A DNA stretch of 64,000 bases from Streptantibioticus ferralitis (GTDB taxonomy: Bacteria > Actinomycetota > Actinomycetes > Streptomycetales > Streptomycetaceae): the NCBI RefSeq assembly GCF_029223525.1, contig NZ_JARHTQ010000001.1, positions 248,001 to 312,000 of the forward strand, written 5' to 3'. Positions 51,333 to 63,584 of the stretch are shown one piece after another (position 1 is the first letter of the stretch; every line of letters begins with the position of its first letter). The translations under genes and the position numbers were made by a program. The notes below the pieces were generated by a model. It ran no database searches and was not told the DNA's origin. It saw nothing but the letters and a program-made list of their open reading frames with translations.

Positions 51333-53960
51333 CTACCGCAGAACGCCTGCCGTCATCCCCGCCGCCTCCGCCGGTACCGCGATCAGGCCCAGTTCGGCGG
51401 CGGACGCCAGCAGCGGATGCGCGGGCAGCACCCGCACCGTGTAGCCGAAGGGGCCGCTGCGGTCCAGTGCCAGCGGGCCCTCGAACAGCCAGCGGCCCTC
51501 AAGATCGGGACGGCCCGCCGGTTTGAGGGAGACCGCTGACGCGTCGGCGATCCGGTCGGAGTCGTCCACCCGGCCGGAGACCACCTGCACGTCCACGTCC
51601 TGCGGGTCGAGATCGCCGAGCGCCACCCGCACCCGCAGCGCCAGCGCGGAGCCCAACTCCGCGGTGCCGCCCGCCGATCCGGCCTCGACATGGTCGATGG
51701 CGACCCGCGGCCACTGCTCACGCACCCTGGCCTTCCAGCCGCTGAGGTCGCGCGCCGCCTCGGCGGTCACCGTGCGGTGGGCCAACGCGGCGGGCGCGTA
51801 GAGCTCGTCCACGTACTCGCGGACCATGCGCCCGGCCAGCACCTTGGGCCCCAGGGTGACCAGGGTGTGCCGGACCATCTCGATCCACCGGCGCGGCAGC
51901 CCACCACCGTCGGTGTCGTAGAACCGCGGGGCGACCCGCGACTCGATCAGGTCGTACAGCGCGGCCGCCTCGATGTCGTCGCGGCGCTCCGGGTCCTCAC
52001 CGGAACCGTCGTCGGCGGTCGGGATGGCCCAGCCGTTGTTGCCGTCGAACCACTCGTCCCACCAGCCGTCCAGCACCGACAGGTTGAGGCAGCCGTTGAG
52101 CGCCGCCTTCATCCCCGACGTACCGCACGCCTCCAGCGGGCGCAGCGGATTGTTCAGCCAGACGTCGCACCCCGGGTACAGGTGCTGGGCCATCGCCATG
52201 CCGTAGTCGGGCAGGAAGACGATGCGGTGCCGCACCCGCGGATCGTCGGCGAACCGCACGAGCTCCTGTACGAGGCGCTTGCCGCTGTCGTCCGCCGGGT
52301 GCGCCTTGCCCGCCACCACGATCTGGACCGGGCGCTGCGGGTGCAGCAGCAGTTCGGTGAGCCGGTCCTTGTCACGCAGCATCAGCGTCAGCCGCTTGTA
52401 CGACGGCACCCGGCGGGCGAAGCCGATGGTGAGCACGTCGGGGTCCAGTACCTCGTCGGTCCAGCCGAGTTCCAGCGCTCCGGCGCCGCGCTGCCGCCAT
52501 GAGGCGCGCAGCCTGGCCCGTACCTCCTCGACCAGCTGCTCGCGCAGTCCCCGCCGTACCTCCCAGATCGCCGCGTCGGAGATGTTGGCGACCGACTCCC
52601 AGGTTTCCGAGCCGCCGACCGCCAAAGCGTCCTCGGTGCGCTGCACGCCGACCTGGTGGGCGCCGAGCCGGAACACCTCGGGGGCGACCCAGGTGGGCGC
52701 GTGCACCCCGTTGGTGATTGACCGGATGGGCACCTCTTCCGGGTCGAATCCCGGCCACAGTCCGGCGAACATCTGCCGGCTGACCGCACCGTGCAAGGTG
52801 CTCACCCCGTTGGCCCGCTGGGCCAGCCGCAGGCCCATCACGGCCATGTTGAACACCCCGGGGTCGCCGCCGGGGTAGTTCTCCCGGCCGAGGTCGAGCA
52901 CCCGGTCGACGTCCACCCCCGGCAGTTCCCCGCCCTCACCGAAGTGACGGCCGATCAGTTCGAGGGCGAACCGGTCGATCCCGGCGGGCACCGGGGTGTG
53001 GGTGGTGAAGACGGTCCCGGCGCGCACCGCCTCCAGCGCCGCGTCGAACTCCAACCCGTCCGGCCCGTCATGGAGTTCTCGGATCCGCTCCAGGCCGAGG
53101 AACCCGGCGTGTCCCTCGTTGGTGTGGAACACCTCGGGCTCGGCGTGTCCGGCGAGCTTGCAGTAGGCGCGCACCGCGCGCACCCCGCCGATGCCCAGCA
53201 GCATCTCCTGCAGCAGCCGGTGCTCGCTGCCACCGCCGTAGAGCCGGTCGGTGACCTCGCGTTCGCTCTGGTTGTTCTCCTCGACGTCCGAGTCGAGCAG
53301 CAGCAGTGGCACCCGGCCGACCTGCGCCTTCCAGATGCGGGCGCGCAGCGACCGACCGCCGGGCAGGGCGAGGGTGACCAGCGCGGGACTGCCGTTGGCC
53401 TCGCACAGCGGGGTCAGCGGCAGTTCGTGCGGGTCGAGCACCGGATAGTGCTCCTGCTGCCAGCCCTCACGGGAGAGCGACTGCCGGAAGTACCCGTGCC
53501 GGTACAGCAGTCCTACGCCGATCAGCGGTACGCCGAGGTCGCTGGCGGCCTTGAGGTGGTCTCCGGCCAGGATGCCCAGCCCCCCAGAATACTGCGGCAG
53601 GGCTGCGGTGATCCCGAACTCGGGCGAAAAGTAGGCAATGGCGGACGGCAGTTCATGGCCGTGCGCGCTCTGGTACCAACGCGGATTGGTGAGGTAGTCG
53701 GAGAGGTCCTCGGCCGCGGCGGCGAGCCGCCGTAGGAACCGGCGGTCTTCGGCGAGTGCCGCCAGCCGCTGCGCGGGTACGGCGCCCAGCAGCCGGACCG
53801 GATCGCCGCCCGCGGCCCGCCATCCACCGGGGTCGACGGACTGCAGCAGCTCGCGGGTCTCCTGATGCCAGGACCAGCGCAGGTTCTGGGCCAGCTCGCC
53901 GAGCGGGCGCAGGGGTTCGGGGAGGACCGTACGGACAGTGAATCGACGGATAGCCTTCAC
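51333..53960 (-). CDS. glgP: Alpha-glucan phosphorylase GlgP
   Basis: An 875-residue phosphorylase of the TIGR02094 (short-type) group. It begins MKAIRRFTVRTVLPEPLRPL, then ELAQNLRWSWHQETRELLQ. AYFSPEFGITAALPQYSGGL and ILAGDHLKAASDLGVPLIGV are hallmark blocks. The pyridoxal phosphate lysine is in GTSGMKAALNG at about residue 615. It releases glucose-1-phosphate from glycogen. The gene is divergent from glgE, an arrangement I remember from S. coelicolor (SCO5444/SCO5443). Confidence 0.92.
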   Translation of the reverse strand: MKAIRRFTVRTVLPEPLRPLGELAQNLRWSWHQETRELLQSVDPGGWRAAGGDPVRLLGAVPAQRLAALAEDRRFLRRLAAAAEDLSDYLTNPRWYQSAHGHELPSAIAYFSPEFGITAALPQYSGGLGILAGDHLKAASDLGVPLIGVGLLYRHGYFRQSLSREGWQQEHYPVLDPHELPLTPLCEANGSPALVTLALPGGRSLRARIWKAQVGRVPLLLLDSDVEENNQSEREVTDRLYGGGSEHRLLQEMLLGIGGVRAVRAYCKLAGHAEPEVFHTNEGHAGFLGLERIRELHDGPDGLEFDAALEAVRAGTVFTTHTPVPAGIDRFALELIGRHFGEGGELPGVDVDRVLDLGRENYPGGDPGVFNMAVMGLRLAQRANGVSTLHGAVSRQMFAGLWPGFDPEEVPIRSITNGVHAPTWVAPEVFRLGAHQVGVQRTEDALAVGGSETWESVANISDAAIWEVRRGLREQLVEEVRARLRASWRQRGAGALELGWTDEVLDPDVLTIGFARRVPSYKRLTLMLRDKDRLTELLLHPQRPVQIVVAGKAHPADDSGKRLVQELVRFADDPRVRHRIVFLPDYGMAMAQHLYPGCDVWLNNPLRPLEACGTSGMKAALNGCLNLSVLDGWWDEWFDGNNGWAIPTADDGSGEDPERRDDIEAAALYDLIESRVAPRFYDTDGGGLPRRWIEMVRHTLVTLGPKVLAGRMVREYVDELYAPAALAHRTVTAEAARDLSGWKARVREQWPRVAIDHVEAGSAGGTAELGSALALRVRVALGDLDPQDVDVQVVSGRVDDSDRIADASAVSLKPAGRPDLEGRWLFEGPLALDRSGPFGYTVRVLPAHPLLASAAELGLIAVPAEAAGMTAGVLR

Positions 53961-54363
53961 GGTACGAAGGTAGCGGCGCGGCGGCCGGTTTCACCCGAAG
54001 TCGGCTTTCCTCGGCGAGGATCCCGGAGATCCTTTGCGTTTCGGGCGTGTCCGCGGTTTGGCTGATTCCCTTCCCTCCGGGTCCCTTGTACAGGACGATT
54101 TCCTACGTAAGGCTTCCCCGTGGCGCCCGCGGTGTTCTCGGGGGCGCGAAGCACGGTCCTTCACCCTTACGGCCCTGACTCGTCATCTGCCGGCCGTTCC
54201 ACGGTCGGCGATTCATCACCGCGTCACCCCTTCGTACGAGCGTCCTCGGTCCGAAAGATGGTGTTCGGGAGGAGTCTCCGGGAAGGCTTCCAGGACGCCC
54301 CGCACCCTGTTACTCCGTCATGTCTCGTCCATTCCAACCGAGTGAACGCGCTCAGGAGCGGCC
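53961..54363. promoter_or_regulatory. Divergent glgP/glgE promoter region
   Basis: About 400 bases, no gene. It should contain both divergent promoters; I see no operator I can name. Confidence 0.5.
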
Positions 54364-56447
54364 ATGCAGACGAGTGCACAGTCGAGGGAGCAGATACAAA
54401 AGGCATTGGGGGCACCGAGACCACATAACGACGCAAGCCCAGGTGAGCAAATGATCGGTCGTATCCCCGTACTGGATCTCCGCCCGCTGGTGGACTGCGG
54501 GAGACGTCCCGCGAAAGCCGTGGTAGGCGAAGCCTTCCAGGTCAGCGCCACGGTCTTCCGTGAAGGCCATGACGCGGTCGCCGCCAATGTGGTGCTACGG
54601 GACGCGGCCGGGCGGTCCGGCCCCTGGACCCCGATGCGTGAACTCGCCCCGGGCACCGACCGCTGGGGGGCCGATGTCACCCCGACGGCCGAGGGGCGCT
54701 GGACGTACACCGTGGAGGCGTGGTCCGACCCGGTGAACACCTGGCGGCACACGGCGCGGATCAAGATCCCGGCCGGTATCGACACCGATCTGGTGCTGGC
54801 CGAGGGCGCGGCGCTGCATGAGCGCGCGGCGGCCGGCGTGCCGAAGAAGGACGGCCGCGCGCTGGTGCTGGAGGCGGTGGACGCGCTGCGGGACGACAAG
54901 CGCGGCGCCGATCAGCGGCTGACGGCCGCTCTGTCCGCACAGGTCGTGGAGGTCCTGGAGCGCTTCCCGCTGCGCGAGTTGGTCAGTGCCTCCCGGCCGT
55001 TGGCGCTTCAGGTGGAGCGCAAACGGGCACTGTTCGGCTCCTGGTACGAGTTCTTCCCGCGGTCCGAGGGCGCGGTGCTCAAGGAGGGCGTGCCGCCACG
55101 CTCGGGGACGCTGCGCACCGCGGCCGAGCGGCTGCCCGCGATCGCCGCGATGGGCTTCGACGTGGTGTACCTTCCGCCGATCCATCCGATCGGCACCGCC
55201 TTCCGCAAGGGCCCGAACAACTCGCTGACCGCCGGGCCGTATGACGTCGGCTCACCCTGGGCGATCGGCTCTGCCGCCGGTGGCCATGACGCGGTCCACC
55301 CCGATCTGGGCACCCTCGACGACTTCGACGCCTTCGTGGCGCGGGCGCGGCAGCTGCGGCTGGAAGTGGCACTCGACTTCGCGCTGCAGTGCTCGCCCGA
55401 CCATCCGTGGGTCAAACAACACCCCGAATGGTTCGCACATCGGATCGACGGTTCGATCGCCTATGCGGAGAACCCGCCCAAGAAGTACCAGGACATCTAT
55501 CCGCTGGCTTTCGACACCGATATGCAGGGGCTCACCCGGGAGACCCTGCGGGTACTGCGGCACTGGATGGAGCACGGCGTGCGGATCTTCCGGGTGGACA
55601 ATCCGCACACCAAGCCGGTGGTGTTCTGGGAAAGGGTGATCGCGGAGATCAACCGCACCGACCCGGATGTGATCTTCCTGGCCGAGGCCTTCACCCGTCC
55701 CGCGATGATGCACACGCTGGCCACGATCGGTTTCCAGCAGTCGTACACGTATTTCACCTGGCGCAACACCAGGGACGAACTCACTGGATATCTCACGCAG
55801 TTGAGCGAGGATGCCGCCTCTTATATGCGGCCCAATCTCTTCGTCAACACTCCGGACATCCTCAACGCCTACCTCCGACAAGGCGGGCGCCCGGCCTTCG
55901 AGGTACGAGCCGTGCTGGCCGCCACGCTCTCGCCGACCTGGGGCGTCTACTCCGGTTTCGAACTGTGCGAGAACACCCCGGTCCGCGAGGGCAGCGAGGA
56001 GTACCTGAACTCCGAGAAGTACGAGCTGCGCCCGCGCGACTGGGCGCGCGCCGAGGCCGAGGGCCGCTCCCTCGCCCCGCTGATCACTCGTCTCAATCGG
56101 CTTCGGCGGCGCCATCCGGCCTTGCAGTACCTACGGAACCTGCGGTTCCACGGTTCCGACAATGACGCGATCATCGCGTACTCCAAGCGGGTGCCGACGC
56201 AGGAGGGCGCACACGACACCGTTCTGGTGGTCGTCAACCTCGACCCGCACCACACCCGTGAGGCGACCGTTTCGTTGAACATGCCGGATCTCGGCCTTGA
56301 GTGGCACGAGACCTTCCCGGTGCGCGATGAGCTCACCGGTGAGACCTACCAATGGGGCAGGGACAACTACGTGCGTCTGGAACCGGGGTCCCGCCCCGCG
56401 CACCTGCTGTCCCTGCGACCGTCCTCAACGATCGGAGGGTCACCCAA

Positions 56448-56451
<4 letters not shown>
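54364..56451 (+). CDS. glgE: Maltosyltransferase GlgE
   Basis: 695 residues. It transfers maltose from alpha-maltose-1-phosphate to the non-reducing end of alpha-1,4-glucans. The GH13 subfamily 3 features are [56 protein letters not shown] (nucleophile Asp about 412), [11 protein letters not shown] (acid Glu about 439) and [10 protein letters not shown]. The N-terminal domain begins at [23 protein letters not shown] 54364 has AGGAG 5 nt upstream; the internal ATG 54451 is the alternative. S. coelicolor GlgE also has a short leader before this point. First gene of glgE-treS. Confidence 0.95.
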
Positions 56452-58163
<1,712 letters not shown>

Positions 58164-58628
58164 TGCTTCCCGGGCGCCTTCTGGGTGGGGTTGCGGTGGG
58201 TTCGAGACCGCCGGGCTCCTTCGTCGTGGTTGCTCGCCGTCGCGGCGGAAGACGCTGTTGGGTCAACTCCCCAACCTCCGCTGTCCCGCTGCGGGCGAGC
58301 CCCCGCGCTCCGGGGGTTCGAGGGCCTGCCCCCGAACATGTCCGCCGGGACGGCGTGCAACCCCCATGGCACGGACCGGCGGTGTGCGCGGCCACCGCAA
58401 CCCCACCGGTAGATCCGCCGGAATGGCCCGAGTTTCACAGCGAAGCGTCAGGGCAGGCTCACCGTTACCAAAGCGGCGTCGGACACGACGTCTACGCCAC
58501 TTGCGCCACCTACTCGGATGGTCCTTCGTCCGACACGGTCCCGCCGCCGGACACCCGCCGCCGCGCACCCCTTCACTGATGCCAACCATCGCACTGAACG
58601 GGCGTGCGATGCCCGAGGAAAGGACGCC
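58164..58628. other. treS-pep2 gap with long inverted repeat
   Basis: About 465 bases with no gene, inside a locus that is otherwise tightly packed. It contains the inverted repeat at 58185-58407 and several inner GC hairpins, such as CCCCCG...CGGGGG around 58310-58330. It looks like an inserted structured element. Confidence 0.55.
58185..58407. repeat. 223-bp element bounded by 16-bp perfect inverted repeats
   Basis: GGTGGGGTTGCGGTGG (58185-58200) is the exact reverse complement of CCACCGCAACCCCACC (58392-58407). The interior is GC-rich with further small palindromes and has no protein-coding capacity that I can support. It could be a MITE-like insertion or a dispersed Streptomyces intergenic repeat. 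Confidence 0.65.
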
Positions 58629-60155
58629 ATGTCGGATACCTCGCGGCTCCGCCCTCCGGTCACGGGTCAGGACCCGTGCCAGGAACCGGCATACGACGCC
58701 GACCACCCCGCCCCCGGTACCCGGCCGGGTGCGGCCGGGCGCACCGGCACGGGTTTCGGCGACGGCACCGCCGTACGGGCGCGAACGTCACTCGCGGGCT
58801 CCGGGCTGTTGCAGGCGCTGACACCGCTGCTGCGCGAATGGCTGCCGCGGCAGCGGTGGTTCGCCGGTAAGGGGCGGCCGATCTCCGGCTTCGATCTGGT
58901 CAGCGCGGTGGAGCTGCTGCCGCTCGACGGGCGGGTCGGCGGCGCGGGACTGCTCCATCTGCTGCTCGACGTCAACCAACCCGGCGTCCCCCCGGACTGC
59001 TACCAACTGGTGCTCGGCACCCGTCCGCTGCTGCCACCGCCGTTGGCGCCCGCCCTGATCGGGCACGCCACCGGCGGCCCGTTGGCCGGACTCACGGTGT
59101 ACGAGGCGCTGTACGATCCCCGGCTCGCCACCCTGCTGCTGGAACGACTACGCACGCCCGGCCGCACCGGCCCACTGCGGTTCTCCGCCGAGTCGGGCAT
59201 CTCGATTCCCGCCGGACTCGCCCCCAGGCTGTCCGGCATCGAGCAGTCCAACTCCTCCGTGGTTTACGGAGATACGTTTATCCTCAAGCTATTTCGCCGG
59301 GTCTCCCCCGGCGCCAATCCGGACCTGGAACTCCCGCTCGCCCTGGCCCGCACCGGCTCGACCCGGGTGGCCGCGCCGGTCGCCTGGGTGGAGGCGCTCG
59401 GCCTGCACGGGGAGCCCGCCACGCTCGGCGTCCTGCAACGGTATCTGCCCGGTTCCGTCGACGGCTGGCAGCTGGCACTGGCCGCGGTGGCCGCCCACGA
59501 CGACTTCACCGGGCACGCCCGTTCGCTCGGCGGCGCCACCGCCGAAGTGCACGCCGCGCTGGCCCGCGCACTGCCCGGGGCGACCCTGCGCCGCCAGCAG
59601 ATCCGGCTGCTCGCGACCGCGATGGCCGACCGGCTCGACGCCGCGGCGGCCGCGGTGCCCGCCCTGGGGCGGTACGCCGAGCGGCTTCGCGGCGCCTTCC
59701 ATGACCTCGCCGAACTCTCCCGCTCCGCCGTGGAGTTGCCCGCCCAGCGGATCCACGGCGACCTCCATCTCGGCCAGGCGCTGCACACCTCCGCCCAAGG
59801 GTGGGTGCTGATCGACTTCGAGGGCGAGCCCGCCCGTCCGCTTTCCGAACGCCGTCGGCCGCAGTCACCCGTCCAGGACATCGCGGGCATGCTGCGGTCC
59901 TTCGACTACGCGGCCCGCCACCACGACCCGGCCGCACCGGACGCCGCCGCCTGGGCCGAACGCCACCGCGCGGCCTTCTGCGCCGGTTACGCGGAGCGCT
60001 CCGGGCACGATCCGCGGGACGCACGGGTGCTGCTGCGCGCGTACGAGACCGACAAGGCCGTGTACGAGGTGCTGTACGAGGCCCGCCATCGCCCCGAGTG
60101 GCTGCCCATCCCGATGGCCGCGATCCAGCGGCTGAGCGAGCCCGCTCCCCGCTGA
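58629..60155 (+). CDS. pep2: Maltokinase Pep2 (Mak)
   Basis: About 508 residues from ATG 58629 (AAAGGA upstream). An APH-fold kinase phosphorylating maltose to maltose-1-phosphate with ATP. An N-terminal cap domain ([20 protein letters not shown]) is typical of mycobacterial/Streptomyces Mak. The catalytic loop is [11 protein letters not shown] (about 375), and metal binding is in [14 protein letters not shown] (about 395), ending in the family block [20 protein letters not shown]. It feeds GlgE. The first ~55 residues are low-complexity and not part of the fold. Confidence 0.93.
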   Translation: MSDTSRLRPPVTGQDPCQEPAYDADHPAPGTRPGAAGRTGTGFGDGTAVRARTSLAGSGLLQALTPLLREWLPRQRWFAGKGRPISGFDLVSAVELLPLDGRVGGAGLLHLLLDVNQPGVPPDCYQLVLGTRPLLPPPLAPALIGHATGGPLAGLTVYEALYDPRLATLLLERLRTPGRTGPLRFSAESGISIPAGLAPRLSGIEQSNSSVVYGDTFILKLFRRVSPGANPDLELPLALARTGSTRVAAPVAWVEALGLHGEPATLGVLQRYLPGSVDGWQLALAAVAAHDDFTGHARSLGGATAEVHAALARALPGATLRRQQIRLLATAMADRLDAAAAAVPALGRYAERLRGAFHDLAELSRSAVELPAQRIHGDLHLGQALHTSAQGWVLIDFEGEPARPLSERRRPQSPVQDIAGMLRSFDYAARHHDPAAPDAAAWAERHRAAFCAGYAERSGHDPRDARVLLRAYETDKAVYEVLYEARHRPEWLPIPMAAIQRLSEPAPR

Positions 60156-60186
60156 CCCCAACTCACCGTCCGAGGAGGACCTGACC

Positions 60187-62661
60187 GTGATTCCCCGCGA
60201 TCCCTCGCGCCCGACCCCCGGGGAGACGGCATCCGTTGTACCAGCCACCTTCCTCCCGTTCTCCAACCCCGCGAAACCCGGGATCCCCGCGGCGCCCGGC
60301 ACTCAACCGGAGGCCGCCGCCCGCGGCTACACCCCGGGCAACCGCCCGCCCGCCTCGGGCACCGCCCCGCGCCGCAGGCCGTCGGACGCCGCGAGCCCCA
60401 AGGCACCGGCGTACCCTGCCCCGCCCGCACCCCCCGCCGCCGAACCGCCAGCGGCCCCCGCACCCCCGGCCGCTCCCGAACCGCCGGCCGCCACACCACG
60501 GGTGGTGCGCGCCTCGGGCGGGGCGCGACCGGCCACCGCCATCGATCCCGGCGAGACGGACCGGCTGCTCGCCGGTGCCCACCACGACCCGCACGCACTG
60601 CTGGGCGCGCACCCCGTCGCGGGCGGGATCGCGGTGCGCGCGCTGCGCCCGTACGCGCGGGCGGTGTCCGTGGTCGCTCCTGGTCTACGGGTGGAGTTGC
60701 GCTCGGAGGGCCGGGGGCTGTTCAGCGCGGTGCTGCCGCTGCGGGAGATCCCGGACTACCGGCTGCTGGTGACGTACGACGACGGGGAGCACGAGGTCGA
60801 CGACCCGTACCGGCTGCTGCCGTCGCTGGGCGAGTTGGATCTGCACCTGATCCACGAGGGACGGCACGAGCAGTTGTGGCAGGCCCTCGGCGCGCGAGTG
60901 ATGACCCACCAGGGAGTCCGCGGCACCCGGTTCGCGGTGTGGGCACCGAACGCATGCGGTGTCCAGGTGGTCGGTGACTTCAACTACTGGGACGGCACCG
61001 GCCATCCCCTGCGCTCGCTCGGCTCCTCCGGCATCTGGGAGGTGTTCGTCCCCGAGATCGGCGAGGGCGCGCTCTACAAGTTCCGGATCACCACCGCGGA
61101 CGGCGGGCAGGTGGTCAAGGCCGACCCGATGGCCCGGCGCACCGAGACGCCGCCCGCCACCGCCTCGGTGGTCGAGGACACCCGTCACACCTGGCACGAC
61201 CAGGAGTGGCTGGCTCACCGTGGCACACGGCCGGTGCACCAGTCGCCGTTCTCGGTCTACGAGGTCCATCTGCCGTCCTGGCGGCCGGGCCTGACCTACC
61301 GCGAACTCGCTGAGCAACTCCCGGCCTACGTCAGGGACCTGGGCTTCACGCACGTGGAGCTGATGCCGGTCGCCGAGCATCCGTTCGGCGGTTCATGGGG
61401 TTACCAGGTCACCTCGTACTACGCGCCCACCGCCCGGCTCGGTACGCCGGATGACTTCAGGTACCTGATCGACGCGCTGCATCAGGCCGGGATCGGTGTG
61501 CTGATGGACTGGGTGCCCGCGCACTTCCCGAAGGACGACTGGGCGCTGGCCCGGTTCGACGGCACCCCGCTGTACGAGCCGGACGATCCGCGCCGTGCCG
61601 AGCACCCGGACTGGGGCACCCTGGAGTTCGACTTCGGCCGTACCGAGGTGAAGAACTTCCTGGTGGCCAACGCGGTGTACTGGCTTGAGGAGTTCCACAT
61701 CGACGGGCTGCGGGTCGACGCGGTCGCCTCGATGCTCTACCTCGACTACTCGCGTGAGGACGGCCAGTGGTCGCCCAACGCCTTCGGCGGCCGGGAGAAC
61801 CTGGACGCGGTCTCCTTCCTGCAGGAGATGAACGCCACCGTCTACCGGCGCTGCCCCGGCATCGTCACCGTCGCCGAGGAGTCCACCGCCTGGGACGGCG
61901 TGACCCGGCCGACCGACGCGGGCGGCCTGGGCTTCGGGCTGAAATGGAACATGGGCTGGATGCACGACACCCTGTCGTACCTCTCCCATGAGCCGGTGCA
62001 CCGCAAGCACCACCACGGCGACATGACCTTCGCCATGGTCTACGCCTACTCGGAGAACTACGTGCTGCCGATCTCGCATGACGAGGTGGTCCACGGCAAG
62101 CGCGCCCTGGTCGCCAAGGCGCCGGGCGACTGGTGGCAGCAGCGGGCCACCCATCGCGCCTACCTCGGCTTCATGTGGGCGCACCCGGGCAAGCAACTCC
62201 TCTTCATGGGGCAGGAGTTCGCGCAGGGGGCGGAGTGGTCGCATGACACCGGTCCCGACTGGTGGCTCACCGACCCCGGGTACAGCGCCGCCGGGGACCA
62301 CACCGGCGTCCGCGATCTGGTGCGGGACCTCAACACGTACTACCTGTCCACACCCGCGCTGTGGGAGTTGGACACCGATCCCGCGGGCTTCGCCTGGATC
62401 GACGCGCACGCCGCCGACGACAACGTGCTGTCGTTCGTCCGCTATGGCACCGACGGCCGTCCGCTGGTCTGCGTCAGCAACTTCTCCCCCGTCGTACGCC
62501 ATGACTACAAGGTCAACCCGCCGTCGGGGCACGGCGGCTGGCGCGAGGTGCTGAACACGGACAGCGCGGCGTACGGTGGCGGCGGGGTCGGCAACTCCGG
62601 TGTGGTGTCGAGCGTGTTGACCCTGCCGCCGCTGGCCACCATCTGGCTGCGACCTGGTTGA
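60187..62661 (+). CDS. glgB: 1,4-alpha-glucan branching enzyme GlgB
   Basis: 824 residues from GTG 60187 (AGGAGG upstream). It forms alpha-1,6 branches in glycogen. Residues ~20-115 are a Pro/Ala-rich linker ([20 protein letters not shown]), longer than in E. coli GlgB. Next are an N1 domain ([20 protein letters not shown]), a CBM48 ([20 protein letters not shown]) and a GH13 barrel: [18 protein letters not shown] (nucleophile about 509), [12 protein letters not shown] (acid about 561), [13 protein letters not shown]. It ends the pathway that begins with TreS. Confidence 0.94.
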   Translation: MIPRDPSRPTPGETASVVPATFLPFSNPAKPGIPAAPGTQPEAAARGYTPGNRPPASGTAPRRRPSDAASPKAPAYPAPPAPPAAEPPAAPAPPAAPEPPAATPRVVRASGGARPATAIDPGETDRLLAGAHHDPHALLGAHPVAGGIAVRALRPYARAVSVVAPGLRVELRSEGRGLFSAVLPLREIPDYRLLVTYDDGEHEVDDPYRLLPSLGELDLHLIHEGRHEQLWQALGARVMTHQGVRGTRFAVWAPNACGVQVVGDFNYWDGTGHPLRSLGSSGIWEVFVPEIGEGALYKFRITTADGGQVVKADPMARRTETPPATASVVEDTRHTWHDQEWLAHRGTRPVHQSPFSVYEVHLPSWRPGLTYRELAEQLPAYVRDLGFTHVELMPVAEHPFGGSWGYQVTSYYAPTARLGTPDDFRYLIDALHQAGIGVLMDWVPAHFPKDDWALARFDGTPLYEPDDPRRAEHPDWGTLEFDFGRTEVKNFLVANAVYWLEEFHIDGLRVDAVASMLYLDYSREDGQWSPNAFGGRENLDAVSFLQEMNATVYRRCPGIVTVAEESTAWDGVTRPTDAGGLGFGLKWNMGWMHDTLSYLSHEPVHRKHHHGDMTFAMVYAYSENYVLPISHDEVVHGKRALVAKAPGDWWQQRATHRAYLGFMWAHPGKQLLFMGQEFAQGAEWSHDTGPDWWLTDPGYSAAGDHTGVRDLVRDLNTYYLSTPALWELDTDPAGFAWIDAHAADDNVLSFVRYGTDGRPLVCVSNFSPVVRHDYKVNPPSGHGGWREVLNTDSAAYGGGGVGNSGVVSSVLTLPPLATIWLRPG

Positions 62662-62714
62662 ATCCGATGTTGAATACGGCCTAGTCGAGCACCCCAAGCT
62701 GTACGAAACTCCGA

Positions 62715-62742
62715 AATCGGCGGCGATTTTCAGCCGCCGATT
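62715..62742 (+). terminator. Terminator after glgB
   Basis: AATCGGCGGC / GCCGCCGATT, a 10-bp perfect stem with an 8-nt loop, 53 bases after the glgB stop. Confidence 0.75.
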
Positions 62743-62781
62743 CATCGGTCCGCACGGTGCGTTACGCGGGGTGATCGGCCG

Positions 62782-62787
62782 TACTCT
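62782..62787 (+). promoter_or_regulatory. -10 element of the XRE gene
   Basis: TACTCT ends 6 nt before GTG 62794, giving a leaderless transcript. Confidence 0.45.
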
Positions 62788-62793
62788 GACCGG

Positions 62794-63456
62794 GTGCCGC
62801 CCCCCTTCGATGCTGCCGCCGCAAGGCGCATGCGCCAGCAGCTTGGAATGTCACACGCCCATGTTTCCCATGGAATATGGGCCTCATTTGGGCTGCAGAT
62901 AGGGCCCGACACCGTGCTCTGCTGGGAGCAGGGAGACGCCGTCCCCACCGAACAGGAGCTGACCGCGCTGGCCGGTGCGCTGTGGTGCGCGCCTTCCGAT
63001 CTGCTCGGCGTGCCCACCACGCTGCGCGAGCACCGCTGGGCCCGTGGGCTGGCCGTCGAGGACGTGGCGTTCCGCACCGGCCTGCGCCCCCGGGAGTACC
63101 AGAAGATGGAGGAGCGCAACCGCTGGACCGGTGACGAGCGGCAGACCGCCGCGCTCGGCGCGGCCCTCGGCCTCACCCTGGCGCAGTTGGTCACCGTGAC
63201 CGGCCGGGACCGGAAGCTGGCCGAATACCTACGCTCGGCGGCTGCGGTGCGCTGGCAGGCGTACGTCAAGCCGGTCAACGCGATCGTCCCGCTGCCCAGA
63301 GAGCGGATCGAGCGGGCGCTCGGCCAACTGCACAACGACTACCAGTCGTTGATGACCTCCACCCTGAGCTGGAGCGCGACCGCTTCCGCGGAGGACAAGG
63401 GCGCACCGTACCTGGCGAAGATCCTCGACCACTTCTGGAAGCTCTTGGAGCCGTAG
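62794..63456 (+). CDS. XRE-like DNA-binding protein
   Basis: 220 residues. Two helix-turn-helix-like units are visible: FDAAAARRMRQQLGMSHAHV, with ending TVLCWEQGDAVPTEQEL, and a second around LAVEDVAFRTGLRPREYQKM. The rest is helical (PRERIERALGQLHNDYQSLM). GTG 62794 is supported by the adjacent -10. It lies downstream of glgB but behind a terminator, so it is probably independent. A homolog beside glgB is part of the conserved Streptomyces arrangement as I recall it. The target is unknown. Confidence 0.75.
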   Translation: MPPPFDAAAARRMRQQLGMSHAHVSHGIWASFGLQIGPDTVLCWEQGDAVPTEQELTALAGALWCAPSDLLGVPTTLREHRWARGLAVEDVAFRTGLRPREYQKMEERNRWTGDERQTAALGAALGLTLAQLVTVTGRDRKLAEYLRSAAAVRWQAYVKPVNAIVPLPRERIERALGQLHNDYQSLMTSTLSWSATASAEDKGAPYLAKILDHFWKLLEP

Positions 63457-63473
63457 GCTTGCGGACAGCCCCT

Positions 63474-63568
63474 CCGCCAGCGGGTTGTGGGCAGTCGTTC
63501 CTCCCCCACTGCCTTGAGGGCGTGGGAGGTGCCCCCCCGGCGGAACGGGCGGGCACAACCCTTGGCGG
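63474..63568. repeat. Nested palindromic intergenic element
   Basis: The outer arms CCGCCAGCGGGTTGTG (63474-63489) and CACAACCCTTGGCGG (63554-63568) are complementary apart from one bulge. Inside, CGTTCC pairs with GGAACG, and CCTCCCCCAC with GTGGGAGG. The inner sequence (CAGTCGTTCCTCCCCCACTG) resembles a repeat I have often seen between Streptomyces genes. It probably also terminates the two converging genes. Confidence 0.65.
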
Positions 63569-63584
63569 CGCTGAGCCTCCGGGG

